Positions 50,378 through 63,924 of a stretch of DNA of 64,000 bases are shown here, piece by piece (the first letter of the stretch is position 1; every line of letters starts with the position of its first letter). The stretch covers positions 288,372-352,371 of the forward strand of contig NW_001799635.1 of NCBI RefSeq assembly GCF_000165425.1, written 5' to 3'. The translations under genes and the position numbers were made by a program. The DNA is from Paramecium tetraurelia. Its lineage: Eukaryota; Ciliophora; Oligohymenophorea; Peniculida; Parameciidae. Under the pieces are notes generated by a model that saw only the letters and a program-made list of their open reading frames with translations, was not told the DNA's origin and did not search any database.

Positions 50378-50762
50378 ATGTTCGACACAATTATGAAAGA
50401 ATACAACCAGAATAAAAAAGTCTTAGATAAATAGGATGGTATGGTTTGAATTAAAGCAGAAAATTTAAGAAGGCATATCGGAATATTGGCTGAACCAATG
50501 ACAAAAAAGGTCTTGCATGGATTGAATGCGAATATTGCTATACTGCATCAGAATGAGTAAATCATTGAGAAGGAGACCAAATAATTACTAAAAGAAACAG
50601 CATAATTGCAAAAGGAATCTCAATAGTGGCAAATTCTTTACAATAATCTAAATGAAACATTAAAAGTAATGAGTTTGATTGTGATTAGATAAGAAAGTGG
50701 GGGACATTGTAAATTTTGCATAAATTATAGAAAATGAGTTATAAGAATTATGTGAAAGTTGA
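50378..50762 (+). CDS. BLOC1S1: BLOC1S1 (GCN5L1) homologue
   Basis: The product is 112 residues with introns of 18 and 28 nt and an exact codon sum. It aligns by eye with BLOC1S1 over its length. The start MFDTIMKEYNQNKKVLDKQD corresponds to the conserved N-terminal helix. The segment LHGLNANIAILHQNEQIIEK then QLQKESQQWQILYNNLNETL matches the central helices. The end KKVGDIVNFAQIIENELQEL matches LKEIGDVENWA-SIE. In animals this protein is part of BLOC-1/BORC on lysosome-related organelles and also promotes mitochondrial protein acetylation. The 18 nt intron is near the minimum for this genome. Confidence 0.78.
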
Positions 50763-50797
50763 TTAATAAAAAATAAGTTAATATAAAATATATTCAA

Positions 50798-53049
50798 ATG
50801 ACTAATCCTTGGGTTGGTCGATTTCCATTTGAAATGAAAGTATAAAAATAGAAAAAAGAAGACTTGCATTCACCGAATAGAAGTGAAATAGATTTCTTCA
50901 ATGTTCCATCGATATCGGCTTCTGTTGGTATCAAAAAATTATAATAGATTAAGTTATGCAACCAAAAACAGTATTCGAAGCTCTAAAAGCTTTGATGTTT
51001 AGATAAAAGGAGAACTCTGTCTCCTATGATGAGTTCTATTCATTTTCTCGCAGATTATACATCTGCGAAGATCCTGTAAGCAATTTATACAATATTAAGG
51101 ATTAAAGTTTGAGAGTATTCCGTTAAATAGCAGGACAATCAGAAATTATTTAATTAGAGGGTAACATACACAATTTTAAATTCAATAGATTTTTTTTAAT
51201 TTCTCTCCAAGGATCTTTTAAAGTTGGATCTCACTAAAATGACTCAGTTTGAGCTTGTGATCAGAATAGCTTTGGAATTGTTTTAAAATATGTGTGATGA
51301 TGATAATTAATTGGATTTGAAGAGAACAGTTCATTTTATAAAAGAAGAACTCTGTGAAGACATAGATTTTGTAAATTAAATTATTAATATAAGTTGGAAA
51401 CAATAGACATGTTTGGTTTTGTATAAGATCTATTCTCTGGTAATTTAGTTACAAAGATATCCCTTCAGGATTTTTTCTAAAAGGTTGGCCCTTAAATCAG
51501 GAAAGCCTTAAGCAGTATAATAATTAGGAAAATCCAATAGATTGTTGGATTTAAGAAAATTCAATTCCACACTAGATAAACAAACCAATTTATTCAAAAT
51601 AATTAAGTTAAGTCTGATATTTAAAAATTGCTGCAATAAAATTTTAAAATCAATTTTGATGTCGAAATTGATGAATAACCAAAATAGCAACAACAATAGA
51701 AGGTTTAATAAGATCAAATTGTTAGTTTACTTCAATAAAGCAAACCCAAAATAAGAGGATGGCTATAGAGATTGTCAATAAAAAAAGCAAACAAATGGCA
51801 ATTGTTATTCTTACAAATAGATCAAAGTACAAGATATCTAAGAGCAGTTAAACCTGAATCTATTAAGATTAATCATTCTGTTCAGAATACTGAATTTATT
51901 TGTTTATTAGAATTGGTCACAGTCCCTACCAAAGGAGTGCATAGGAAAACGAATTCGTTAAATTCAGGACATCATGAGAGGGAACCTGAATTGTAAAGAC
52001 CTATACAAACAGAAAATGCTAGCAGTTAAATAAACCCTTTTAGTCATTCCTTTATTTTGAAGGAACAAACTTAAACAAAAATAACATTAATAAAATCTTG
52101 GGATATTAGAGAAATAGAACAGATTTTTCATGAAGTTAAGACTTCCATTGATCCATCCTAGAATTATTCAGGGATTGTGGAATTATGCCAAATGAATAAT
52201 GAACCTTTAGAAAAAATTAGATAGAAATTTAAGTAACTTGTTTTCAAAGAACATTTGATGGTATTAAATGAAGGAAAAATACATTTCTATACAGTCAGTT
52301 TAAAACATTGCATAGATTTAAGTAAAATGAGGATTTCAGGATATGATAAAGATTTACCATTTATTCCGTCTCACCCATTTCCATTTTAAATAGTTATAGA
52401 TGAGAAGGCTTAAGTTGTTGGATCTTATTTGAAGGTCCAAAAGTTTGAATAGCCAAATAAACAGAATAAAAGTGGTATGTCACAAATTAATGAATTGGAA
52501 AATGAAAACAGTGACAAAGAAGATTAAAAAAAAGGTTTTTTTGATTAAATCTACGATAAATTTAAAAAAAAGCCAAATATAAAGAAGAATGAAATTAGAA
52601 TAGTATTTGGGGCAGAATCTGAACCTAAAAGAAGATAATGGATATTCTCTTTGAATTATTATAAGTCTAATCAAACTGATTTGGAAGAATTATTAAAGCC
52701 TTCTTATCGATCATCCTTTTAAACACCTATAATGTCTCAAGGGAATTATACTCCTTCTAGATCCTTCATAAAATCTGCATAGCACACTTTACCACAATAG
52801 CCTACTCAATAGAACTTCTTTATAGGAGGGAATCACACACATATAAACGTTGGAATCTTCTTGAATGATGAGGATGACTATTACAATGTGTTTTAACATT
52901 AGAATCAGTTTTAAAGCACTAGTCAAGCTCAAAACTAAATGATGAATCAAGATTTGGGTTCAAAAAAACAATTGACTTAACCCAATAGGATACATTGTCA
53001 TACAGATCCTAATGATTCCCCTCAGAAAGAATGTAAAAATTGTAATTGA
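50798..53049 (+). CDS. Large protein with EF-hand-like and PH-like regions
   Basis: The product is 718 residues with introns of 20, 24, 28 and 23 nt and an exact codon sum. Near residues 55-110, MFRQKENSVSYDEFYSFSRR resembles one half of an EF-hand pair. A helical region follows (LDLTKMTQFELVIRIALELF). At ~residue 290 RGWLQRLSIKKANKWQLLFL is typical of the start of a PH domain (GWL-x-KW-x-FF pattern). The rest includes folded pieces (VFGAESEPKRRQWIFSLNYY, which resembles a PH C-terminal helix) and disordered serine- and glutamine-rich tails ending HTDPNDSPQKECKNCN. A membrane-signalling adaptor is inferred, weakly. Confidence 0.5.
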
Positions 53050-53331
53050 TTTTTAGAAAGACTAATAACTTAGCCCTCAAATGGGGCTCAAATAACTTCA
53101 AGATAGATCTATTCAACTTCATCAGTGGAGTTATGGCAAAAGTTTATTTTAGCATTTTTTCGATTTTTAATAAAATCAAAAAATCATCAACCTGAAGAAG
53201 TTCAAGAACCAAAAATTTAACAATTATATAACAGATAATTAAAGATATGTAAATAGAAATGATGAAGATTAAATTTAGTAATTTTTCCATAGTATTGTTT
53301 ATTTGATTTATTAATTTGTTATTATTAAATA
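53050..53331. other. Intergenic spacer
   Basis: About 280 bp between same-strand genes, AT-rich, holding the 3' end of one gene and the promoter of the next. A minus-strand frame crossing 53,144-53,503 is the complement of the following gene and I do not count it. Confidence 0.5.
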
Positions 53332-54964
53332 ATGTATGAGACTTTCGGAGATAAGGAAGAGAAAGAACTTCATGAGATGAGAAGGAGATTTGGAAAATTG
53401 AGATTTGAAACAGATCACAATATCGAGAAAAGCAAATTAATGAATACATATATTGAGTAAACCAAATAAGATGCCAGAAGTGTCCTTTTAAATCAAACCC
53501 CATAAAGTAAAATGAACTTGAATTTGCATATGAGTCGACTTTAAACTAATACTTCTATCCTTGATTCAAATTCTACTAAAAGGACTCTTTTAACAAGAAA
53601 AACAACTACTACTAATAATAATCGAAACTTCAGCGCTAGAACTTTAACAAATAGAATTACCTCTTTACCAAACAATTACTTTTTCAATTTTCCTAAATGG
53701 ATGGATGAGAGATAGGATTTCCAAAAGTGGAAATAACATGAGTAAAACATTATTTTAGTAATAGAGATTTTGATATCCATTTGAAAATTGTCTCAATCTG
53801 TAAAAGTGAATCATTTAGAAGGGATGATGGTCAAAAAACCATAGTGGCTCTCTATCTCTAGACCTTGAGTTTATTCAAACTGATGCCTTTAGAAATGTTA
53901 AAGGAATTGGGAGGTCGTTTAACCTACATTGAATTGAAAACTGAAAATGATCTAACACTTTGTAGATATGGAGAAAAAGGAGAATGCATGTTCATAATAT
54001 TTAAAGGAAAAGTGGATGTCATTAGCTCTGATGTACTATCATTAAATATCTAAGGGTAAATTACTGAAGGTCTTTGGTAGTAATGAACATGTTGGAAGAA
54101 GTGCACTAGAAACAGATGCACCAAGAAATGCTACCTTGACAACTACATTCGAGTCTCACATTTTGAAATTATAACGATGGGATTTTTAATAATGTCTAAA
54201 TAATTTATTCAAGATTGAAAGACCAAAATGGAAGAAGTTCGTTGAAACGATCCATTTTTTTGATAGTTTTCATCCTCATAAAATAGAGAGAATGTGTGAT
54301 GAATTAAAAGGAAGATTCATGTCAACCAAAGATTGCTTATATAAAGCTGGTGATTAAGTAGATAATTTTTATATTGTTAAAAATGGAACTTTAGTTAAGA
54401 ATGTCGTTGTTGATCTGGAAGAATCTAATAGATGGCCCATAGGAGCTAAAGAATGGGAAAAGAAAACCATCACTACTTGCTAAAGGATACCTTTGCAATA
54501 TAAAGCCTAATCTTTATTAGGATATTATGAGATAGTAACATTTGAATAACTTCAATTAAAAAAAAGAACAGAAACAATTGATGCAGCAGAAGATTCTTTT
54601 GTCTTATTTATTCCCAAAACATTATTTACAGAAATATTTGATGCTGATGATTAAAAGAAATTCAGAGATTTGTATACCAAATTACATCCAACTAGCTTTG
54701 AAGTGTTAATCTCAAAAGTAAAAAGTGAGGAAATGAAAAAAAAATAAGAATTTCAAATTATTAACAAAGCAATCACAGATGGTTTAATTTCTGTTCCTCA
54801 ACATCTTTTAGAGAAAGTATTCAGATATATCATAATATTAGAAATTTTCAAAATATTCAAAAGTTTTTGATAGTGCTAAAACTAAATTAAAGTAATTTAA
54901 ATAATCTAGGGAGATTATTAAAAGAGAGAAAAGAACTAAAAATATGATTTCCATCTATGAATGA
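53332..54964 (+). CDS. Protein with two cyclic-nucleotide-binding-type domains
   Basis: The product is 522 residues with introns of 17, 22 and 25 nt and an exact codon sum. After a polar N-terminus (~130 residues) come two CNB-like beta rolls. The first has LMPLEMLKELGGRLTYIELK, GEKGECMFIIFKGKVDVISS and NEHVGRSALETDAPRNATLT, the expected order of hairpin, G-E-x-F segment and phosphate-binding cassette. The second has HKIERMCDELKGRFMSTKDC and LYKAGDQVDNFYIVKNGTLV. The cassette of the first (GRSALETDAPRNATL) is close to the GE-AL-----R-AT consensus, but the glutamate is replaced. Nucleotide binding is therefore plausible but not assured. Ciliate CNB proteins include PKA regulatory-like and ciliary proteins. 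Confidence 0.75.
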
Positions 54965-55178
54965 GTTTGGTTTATTAGATTTATATTCATATAACTATAT
55001 CATTTCTTTATGCAAATTAGAATAATCTTTATCTAAAAAAGGATCAATTATTTGAAAGAATTTAATTGATCAATTTAGTTTTATTAATAATTTTTCTACC
55101 AAATTTTGAAAAATAATATCATTTTGATAATTTATAAAATTTTAAATAAAATTGATTAATCCAATATTTATAAGTAAT

Positions 55179-58100
55179 TCAATTTTATCTTCCAGATATT
55201 GTATCGTTACCATTTATATTAAATTACATCGTAGCCCTTATATTAACATATAACTTATACTTTTAATCAATGATTTGAATACTAACTCTTTATTATTATA
55301 ACACGATCAGGGAATTAGTTTTTACCAGACGATGTTAGCAAAGATTCTTTTCCGAACTTGAAATTATGGGAGTTATAGTTCTAGAATCTATAAATTATTC
55401 ACAATGATGATCAGATTAATAAAAATTGTATTTTTCTTAATTTTTCAATATGATAATTTATTTAGCAACTCTTAAAAGATATGATTTTAATTTTTTAATT
55501 AAATACTTTTACCTTTCTTTTTTCACTTTGTGATTTTTTAATATTTTTGAAATTGTCTTAAATTTCATTAAACATGGAAGAAATCTTGCTACTTTCATTT
55601 TAAGTACATTTAGTTTTTACTCCAAATCATTAATTTGTTACCTTAAAAATTCTTTGATAATTTTAGATAGCAGGTATGAAATGGAATAAAAATTCAAGCA
55701 AAGTAAGATTATGATAAATATATATGAGATTTCTGTTGAACCTGAAGATTATGAGAAGTAACACCCAATTCCCAAATTAATTGAAGTTATACATGTGTTA
55801 GTTAAGAAATAATCCAAATCATTTAGATAATTTACATTATAGGGTTTAAATTTTTTGTTCAACTCTAGGTAAAGGATTAAAATCAAAATCACAATTATTG
55901 CTTTGATTAGGATACTATCCTCAAAATATGTCAAAGACAGGATAATCAATTCCCTCTGAAATATTTTAACTATCTCCCAATAATAAGCAATATTTCTATA
56001 TTCTATGTACAAGTATCCCCAACTCTATCTGACCAATTTTTTATGGAACTTATTTTTGTTTTAGTAAAGTCCAATTAATAGGTAAAGAGGTATAGCAATT
56101 GAAAATAAAAGAAGTGTAGGTATGCAGAACCTAAATATCCACAATTGATGGATGTATGTATCATACCTCTAAGATACATTTGCAGAAATCCATTTATAAT
56201 CTGAGATCTCCCTAAAGGAAATCAATAGCATAAATCCGCCAATCAAAGTAGGCTATAAAAATATGTACATATAAATGAGAGTTGTTGTGATGACACTTTT
56301 GTTGAAAATTGCATATCCAAATTTGAAGGCAACAAAGTAAATGAAAAAGAAGAAGCCAGTATAAAAGAAAGGTGTGATCAATTCCCAAATCATTCTTGCA
56401 TAGTGTATTTCATATGCCAATGTATTTGATAAAAAGCAATCTAAAGAGTAAATCATAGATTCAAATGGGGAACTAATTGTCGATAAAGTACCTTATACCT
56501 CATCGGAAAAGTCTATTTAGAATGTACTTATAGTATCCAGAATTTATAAATAATTTGTTAACAGTTTCATTAAAATTGCTGAGTTATCCTAATTAAAATA
56601 AGAAACACGATGAAATACAAACTTAAAATCTGGCATTATATCCTGTGCTGCTTTTATTGTTCCTTAAACTGAAATGAAACAGAGATTAAAGTCCTTCCAT
56701 AAGATGATATTATTACCAAAAACTAACTAATGTAATGATTAACGTATTTCTTTATGTTTCTTGACATGAACCACAAGCAAACCTTGAGCCAACAGAAAAC
56801 TCTCCATCCCCTCTCGTATTATACAAATCGCATTGTTCACATAATGCTCCAATATGTCCTCTAGAACATGATTCATCACCCTCTATTAATCCTCCCAAGC
56901 AATTACTGAGTTAATTAAGACAGCTGGATACTTTACTTGTTCCTATATAAGGTCGCCAAAATCCTTATTTTAGGTTTAACTAAGATGAATTCACGCTTAT
57001 TGTGGATACATCATCTTTTACCTCGCATTTAGAAGAATTCTATTTTATAGAGAATAATCCTAGGCTATTATCACATAGAATGCAAGAGAAGTTAATAATA
57101 CTCTTAATTTCGCCAAATTAACATGGCAATGACCTAACTTCAACCCTTAATTTATAATTATTGTGACTGCCTTGAAGATTATACGGTGCAACTTTATTAA
57201 AAATAGGAATTGAAATTGAATTACAACTAAATTCTAGTTATAAAGACATATGAGATGGTAATTCATTATCTAAATATATAACTAAATCATCCCAATTATA
57301 ATCCTAAGTTTAAGCATTAAAATAAGTGTAATTAATATTTGTAAAGTTATATTAGAAATTCTCAGAATCTGTTTTGTTTTCAGAGAAGATGTGTATTCTA
57401 CCTTATATTTTACAAAAAGTATCAGATAAACTTTTTATAATCTAATCTTCTTAATTTAATGGAATAAGTCTAAAGGTCTAATTCGATGGAATATACTATC
57501 GATCCTTCCAATCAAAATATCTATAGTTAGCAATACTTTATCCACTTGGTACAAGTAAATATTGAGATTTCAACCCTTAAACTGTTTTATAAGGCGGTAC
57601 ATAAACTTAATCGATGATTAGATTTTCTTCATTTTTCAATCTAATTGTCGAAAACATCCCATTGGCATTTAATTAGAGAGCTAATTTTTGGGGAGTGGAT
57701 ATTATATTATTTCCATAATTTTATGCTTTATTGTTGAAAATTTAATTATAAATAGCTGGATACTATATAGTTTCTTATTGAAAAATTCCTCCTCCTATAT
57801 TTGCCTGATTATTTTATATCAAGCAATTGTACATCAAGATCTCTGAGTTTGTGTAAATGGCCCCACCTCTTTAAGAAGCATTATTAGATTGGAAATTGGA
57901 ATCCTTCAAGTAAATAGTGATATTCTCTGCATTTAAACATGTACCCTCTTTGCATGAATTATTTTCACAAATGTAATTTGCTATTATGCTTTCAAATTTT
58001 AAGAGAAATTTTTATTGTTCATTGTATTAATAGAGTATTCTATTCTATTTATCCTTTATTAGATTAAAACATCCTTTTTGCCCACATGATGAGTTTTTAA

Positions 58101-61100
58101 TATATAGATGTGATGCAGAAGAGTATTTTTGGATTTTATTTGAAGTTTTATACTAAAATGATAATAACCCTCTTTGACAAAGGGAACAATTAATTTCAGC
58201 TATGTGTAGGTTTTTTACTTCTATTTAATCATCGTAAAGTTGAGACAGTAATATAAGACCTGATTCAGTCATATCTGTTAGATTTTTGTTAAGATTTCTC
58301 CAACACAAATTATTTGGAGATTGGGAATCATGAAACATTTGTAACTTAAAAGGTGCTGAAGTCTATGAATCAGAAACCAAACATTAAAAGGTTTTTGAAG
58401 CTAATTATTACTGATTTGGAATGGAAGAACAATTATTTTGGAGAAGTTCAAATTAGCCAACTGAAGTATTTTTGATCAATATATTATCTAAATTGATTAA
58501 ACTAGATTAAACTAAATTATAATATATAGTTTACATTGATTAGATTCAATAAGAATTAAAAAGTTTGATAACTTGGAATTAATAATTTATAAATCGTTTA
58601 AGTTTATTCTTCTTGATGAACTCAGAAAAAGAAATGATTCATAAAGCAGATTTTCAATATATACATTTTTTAAATTAATTGATTCCCCAAATTCAATAAA
58701 AATCAATGTTCGATTATTATTTAAGCCATATTCTTAATTTGCACTAATATCATCATATTTATTTAAAAATTTTAAAAGTTCTCTTTAAAAATTTTTGATT
58801 ACTAAATTATTAATATATAAATTCTTAGAATAACTTGATTAACTTTAGAATTATATATAAACGATTGAACCTTACAAAGAATGTATATTATTTAATATTA
58901 AATTATCCATCTCGACATTAATATTTTTAGATCCTGCTTTCAAATACAAGAAACCTCCCTAATATCTACTAAAGATTGTATCAGCTCTGATATCATTGAT
59001 ATTTAGATTTAAAGCTAATGATGTTGAAGAGTCGATAAAAATACTTCCTCCTTATTCGTTTTCTTCTTGAAATGATGTCATTATATTATTAAAACTCAAT
59101 TTACTCAATTAAATCCTGCAGTAGTTTTGTGCGATTATTTGAAATGCTCCTCCATAAGATCCTTAAGAGTTTTTAAATTTGCAATTTATTATTGTTAATT
59201 CTTCTACAATTAATTAAGCATTTCCAGTAGATGATTTAGTTAGAAAGATTTTTTAGATATCTTCTAAATAAATTTAATCCAATTTTGAAAAACTCCAAAG
59301 TATATGTGGTTGAAGTATTGAATAATCAAAAATTGAATTGTTAAAAAAGTTACAATCACTTATGATTAACGACTTAGCTTTAATCATTATTAAACTATCT
59401 GTGCTATTAAATACAATATTATTAGAGAGTTTTGATTTCATAAGAATTATTGAAGCTTGCTGGCAGTCAAGGTTAAATCCTAATGCTGAAACCTTCAAAT
59501 TATCCTAAATATATTGATGCATAATGTTATTGATGAATGTAAAGTTATGAATCTAGAGAGTAGTCACCTACACAGACTCTATTTTTAGGATGCTTGTGGA
59601 AAACTGCTGTTCTGTAATCAATAAAAGATTATTATAAGCATATAAATTAGAGATTCTTATGCTTTCTGACTATTGTACTGCAGATAGTTGGGCCGATTGA
59701 TATGAAATTATAGGCGAATTATTAGATGAAACATCTTTGATGATCATATCGTCGATATTCAGATTTAAGCAAGAATATATAAAGAGAGATTATAAATAGT
59801 ACTATTCCTAAATATATTTGAGTTAGCAATCCAAGTATTGATGGATACGGAGTTTATATTCTTAGCCCTAAGTAATAATGGCAGATTTTATTTAAATGAA
59901 TTATGTTTCAATTATACTTATGTCAATCAACCCTTGCCCTCTTATAATATTTAATCCATTAATATCAATCTCCTCTATAGACAAATATATTAAAGAAGAT
60001 TCTTACAGATGTAGATTGAATAATGGAGATACGTTGATCATCTCATTGTTTATTATTGAAATATTTGTTATTTGAAGCTAAGATGAGAGGAAATTGAATT
60101 TGTGAAACTTCAATAATTTAGCAGTTTCCTCATACTTATTAGATTCAAATTTAATATTAGAGATTTACAAAAAGAATTAATTGATATAAGAGAGTACTTC
60201 TGAATTTATTATTCCAATTGACGATTCTATTAATTAACATTTCAAAAATAGTATTTCACTTAAAATGCTATTGTTATTTAATTTTATTAAGGAAGTGTTA
60301 AATAGCTATGAATTTTATATAATAAAATTTGAGATTTTAACATAATAAAACCAAAAGAGATTAAAAATTGATTGACACTCTTGTATATCACTCTCAATTT
60401 AAATTTAATTCAAAAAAACTGTGCCAATAACTTTATTTTCACTAGTTTTAACAATGCTTGAGTTGTAAAAGTTTCCTTAGAAAATTGAATTTTATAAAAT
60501 AAAACTGTCATTGTACGCTAAATCAAGATGTAAAAGGTTAATTCCATTAAGTTTAGAATTTAATAGTTAAAAGTCACTGATCTATATAATCTTTTTAAAT
60601 TCAGTTTATCCGATTGTAATGAAAAAATCACTATTCTAAAGAATGACTCCTTTAAGTATGAATGTATTAATTGTTAATGATGAAACGTTCAAAAATTAAA
60701 TCTATGATTGGGTAACCGGACTTTCAGAGGTAAATTCGATATTATTTAGCTCAATTTTGAGAGGAAAACAACTTATGAAAAATAGCTATTTTAGTTTATC
60801 ACTAGATTATGGTATTAATTTAAGATTGCTTATTTTAATAGAATTAAAATTCAAAATTTAAAATACTCTTTCGTATATAAATTGAATTTCATGTAGGAAA
60901 TTGAATTCTAATTCAACATTGCTAATAATAAATATTAAAAATACATTGCAGAAAATATGTTTTCACTAAAGCCTTATTAAATTTTTGAGCCATCTGGGAT
61001 GATGCATATCTAACTTGTCTTACTTGAGATTTTTATTTTGATAGATTTAACATATTTCTCATTTGCTTAAAAGTAAAACAGATCGTTTTCATACTAGATA

Positions 61101-63924
61101 TTTATAAAAATTACTTCTCTAAAGCTTTGGCCAGATATCAAATTATCAATTAAAATATTTTCAAGTGAAAAACGTTATTTTTAAAAAGCATCAACTATAG
61201 CATCTCTATCTTTTTCAAATTCTTAAGATGAACAATACAAATTTAAATTCATACTATACTATAAAAAACAACCTAAATCTTAATCCAAACAGTTAATAAA
61301 CATACCTAACTGCTAATCATATGTATATCCGTTATCAGTATAACTCTTTAGACATTAATGAGCATATTTCATATATTTTGGATTTTTAAATAAAGGATTG
61401 ATTTGTTACAATTCCTCATTTGATCTAACCCGACACAAAGCACAATTTGATGAGCATTCAATGCATTAATTTTCCATCAGTGTTAATTGTCTACCATATT
61501 GGCCAAGTTTGCATTTTAAACAGACATTTTAACCATTTATGAATTAACATTTTAAACAATTTTCAGCACAGGACTAAACACATAGATCATTAATTAATTC
61601 ATATCCAGAAATACATTGACTACACTTTATTTCATAATCTTCTTGATTTTAACTTTAACCATATTCAGAATAAGGATGCTCATCGTCTTTTTCAATAAAT
61701 ACTTTATAATATGCCCTTATGTCTACTTTCCAATTATCTTAAGCAGCTCTCTGTTATTAGTAGCATGAAAAGCATCTTAAATCAGATGGACACGAAAAAC
61801 ATTTACCTGCTATTTAATGTTAATAATATCCATTTGTACAACTCAAGCATTTATAAACTTTTAATTAGTCAGATACTGAAAATTTTCCTTCTAGACAGAT
61901 TTCACATTAGGGAATTGACGAAAATTCAGAGCAGGATTCAGTAAATTATACCTCATCCACAACTGTAGAAGTAGTAATTAAACAAATCTATTAAGTAGTG
62001 CAAACATTTCCTATTGTTTTTGAATAGGCAAGATTACTTAATTATAAATCACATTAAACTAATGTTTAAGCATATCCAAAGGTGCAAGAAGGATTATTCA
62101 CATATAAACATAATTATTCGGATACCACTAGAATAGAATTATTAACACATCTAGCACATGATGTTATAATATTTTATTAATCGAATTGAAGTTCGAAGTA
62201 TTTATCAAGAGTGTTGATTTTTTAATCGGATTTTAAATATTAAAATGCATATTAGCAATTTTCAATTTTATTTTCCTAGCAATTTACTCCATCAAATGAT
62301 AAATAGTATTTAGTATCATCTATACATTTCAAACACTTGAGATATGAATATTGAGTATTGTTATCAAAGTAGTCTTGGCATAACTGGCAATATGAGCCAC
62401 ATGGTTAACATTATTTATTCTGTAAAGTATATTTATCAAAACAAGTTGTACAATGAACCTCCTTATCAAATTTGTTTAATTCGCAAGATTAACAATTCAA
62501 AGGACAATTATAGCAGTTATTATTAATAGGATACATATTTTATATGCAACTTTTACAATCTCCATTATCATAGGCTTCTAAACAATTTCGATCTACTTCG
62601 TTGCAATCGTTATTGCTTATATAATAATTAGGTTTGCATCTAACATAAAAATATTACCCTTTATTTTGTTCTCTAGATAAAACACATTTGAACTCTTTAC
62701 GATCTGGATCACAATAGTCTAAATACCCTAATTAGAGATTCATCTAATTTTAATCATCAATAAAATAAAAGTCATAATCCTTTTCGTTTCTGAATGTTAA
62801 TATAAAAGCGCTTTCCAATGTTTATCCATAATTTATTAAATCTTTTGTGCAGATAGATTATTCAGACCAATACAAAGGAAATTACAAACAATCAATACAT
62901 AAAAAATCATTTTTGCTGTCTTAAGGGCTAGAGATAAAATTGATTTTACCATTTTATGCATTCATTGTTTTCATGTACTAAAAAGTAACCAAATTAACAA
63001 GATTGCTTCACTTAATTCAAGACAAACTCTTATGAAATTGTAGGAAATCTATATTCAAATTTCATACATTGTACTTATCCATCATAATCAATGTAGCCTT
63101 ATTAACATAAACACTTATTTTCTTCAGGTATGTATACTCTATTTGAATCAGGTATACAAGATAAACAATTTGTTTATTAAGGTCCATTACAAGTTTTACA
63201 AGAGTAATAACAAACTAGTATTATGAATAAGTGAATTACCATTGTTCATTAATTGTCTATCATCTTAGTAATTAAATTCAAATTTAAAATCACTCACCCA
63301 AGCCTAAAGCATGTTGCTAGAAAAGTAATCTCCTCCAAAAACATAATAAAATTTAGAATTTGTAAATGAAGATTAATATTTATTTGATCCTATTGGAAAT
63401 GATTGCAATCCTAATTCATTAGAAAATTGAATCTAAAGCAAATTTTTATCACGGCTTTACTGCCTACCATATTCGTATTATATAAAATGCCATTGCTGAA
63501 TTCCATTTAAATAATATTCACAACACTAGATTAGATTTAAAACTGGATTTAAATCTGGATATTAACTCTATAAACTTTATAAAGGTAATCCATAGAAGTT
63601 ATTTGTTATAATGTATTGAGTTTTATCTGGGGTATTTTTATTTACTTCAATCTCCAATTTCATCAACTCATCACCTATATTCTTGCCGCTACCATAGTTT
63701 TTAAAGGCAGTGATCCTAATAACTGGCATTTTTGAATAATAATTAATTGAAGCGATGTCGATTTTAATCCAACCTGATATACAATATCTATTTCCAAATT
63801 AGTCAAAATTACCCTAAATTTAACCTTACCCACTATAATATTAAAATCCTTTCACTATTTCCACTCTTTATTCTCTATCTGAAATTTGAGGTATTCTACA
63901 AGTAGAAGTAATAGAATTGCGCAT
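55179..63924 (-). CDS. Giant cysteine-rich, beta-helix-like, multi-pass membrane protein
   Basis: This frame covers ~8.7 kb. The N-terminal region reads FDQFGNRYCISGWIKIDIAS and KNYGSGKNIGDELMKLEIEV. Dense CxxC repeats follow at about 61,400-63,200 (for example CELNKFDKEVHCTTC). Next is a long asparagine- and isoleucine-rich region of short strands (57,700-61,400) such as SLIISDCNFFNNS, typical of right-handed parallel beta-helices. Just before the membrane domain is an EGF-like CSRGHIGALCEQCDLYNTRG. Several transmembrane segments follow (55,750-56,500), then a basic tail ending near 55,179. A hydrophobic stretch, ICAILLLLLVEYLKF, at the 5' end suggests a signal peptide whose ATG may lie beyond 64,000; the ATG at 63,922-63,924 gives an alternative start through a 25 nt intron. 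I did not verify every intron. Confidence 0.6.
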
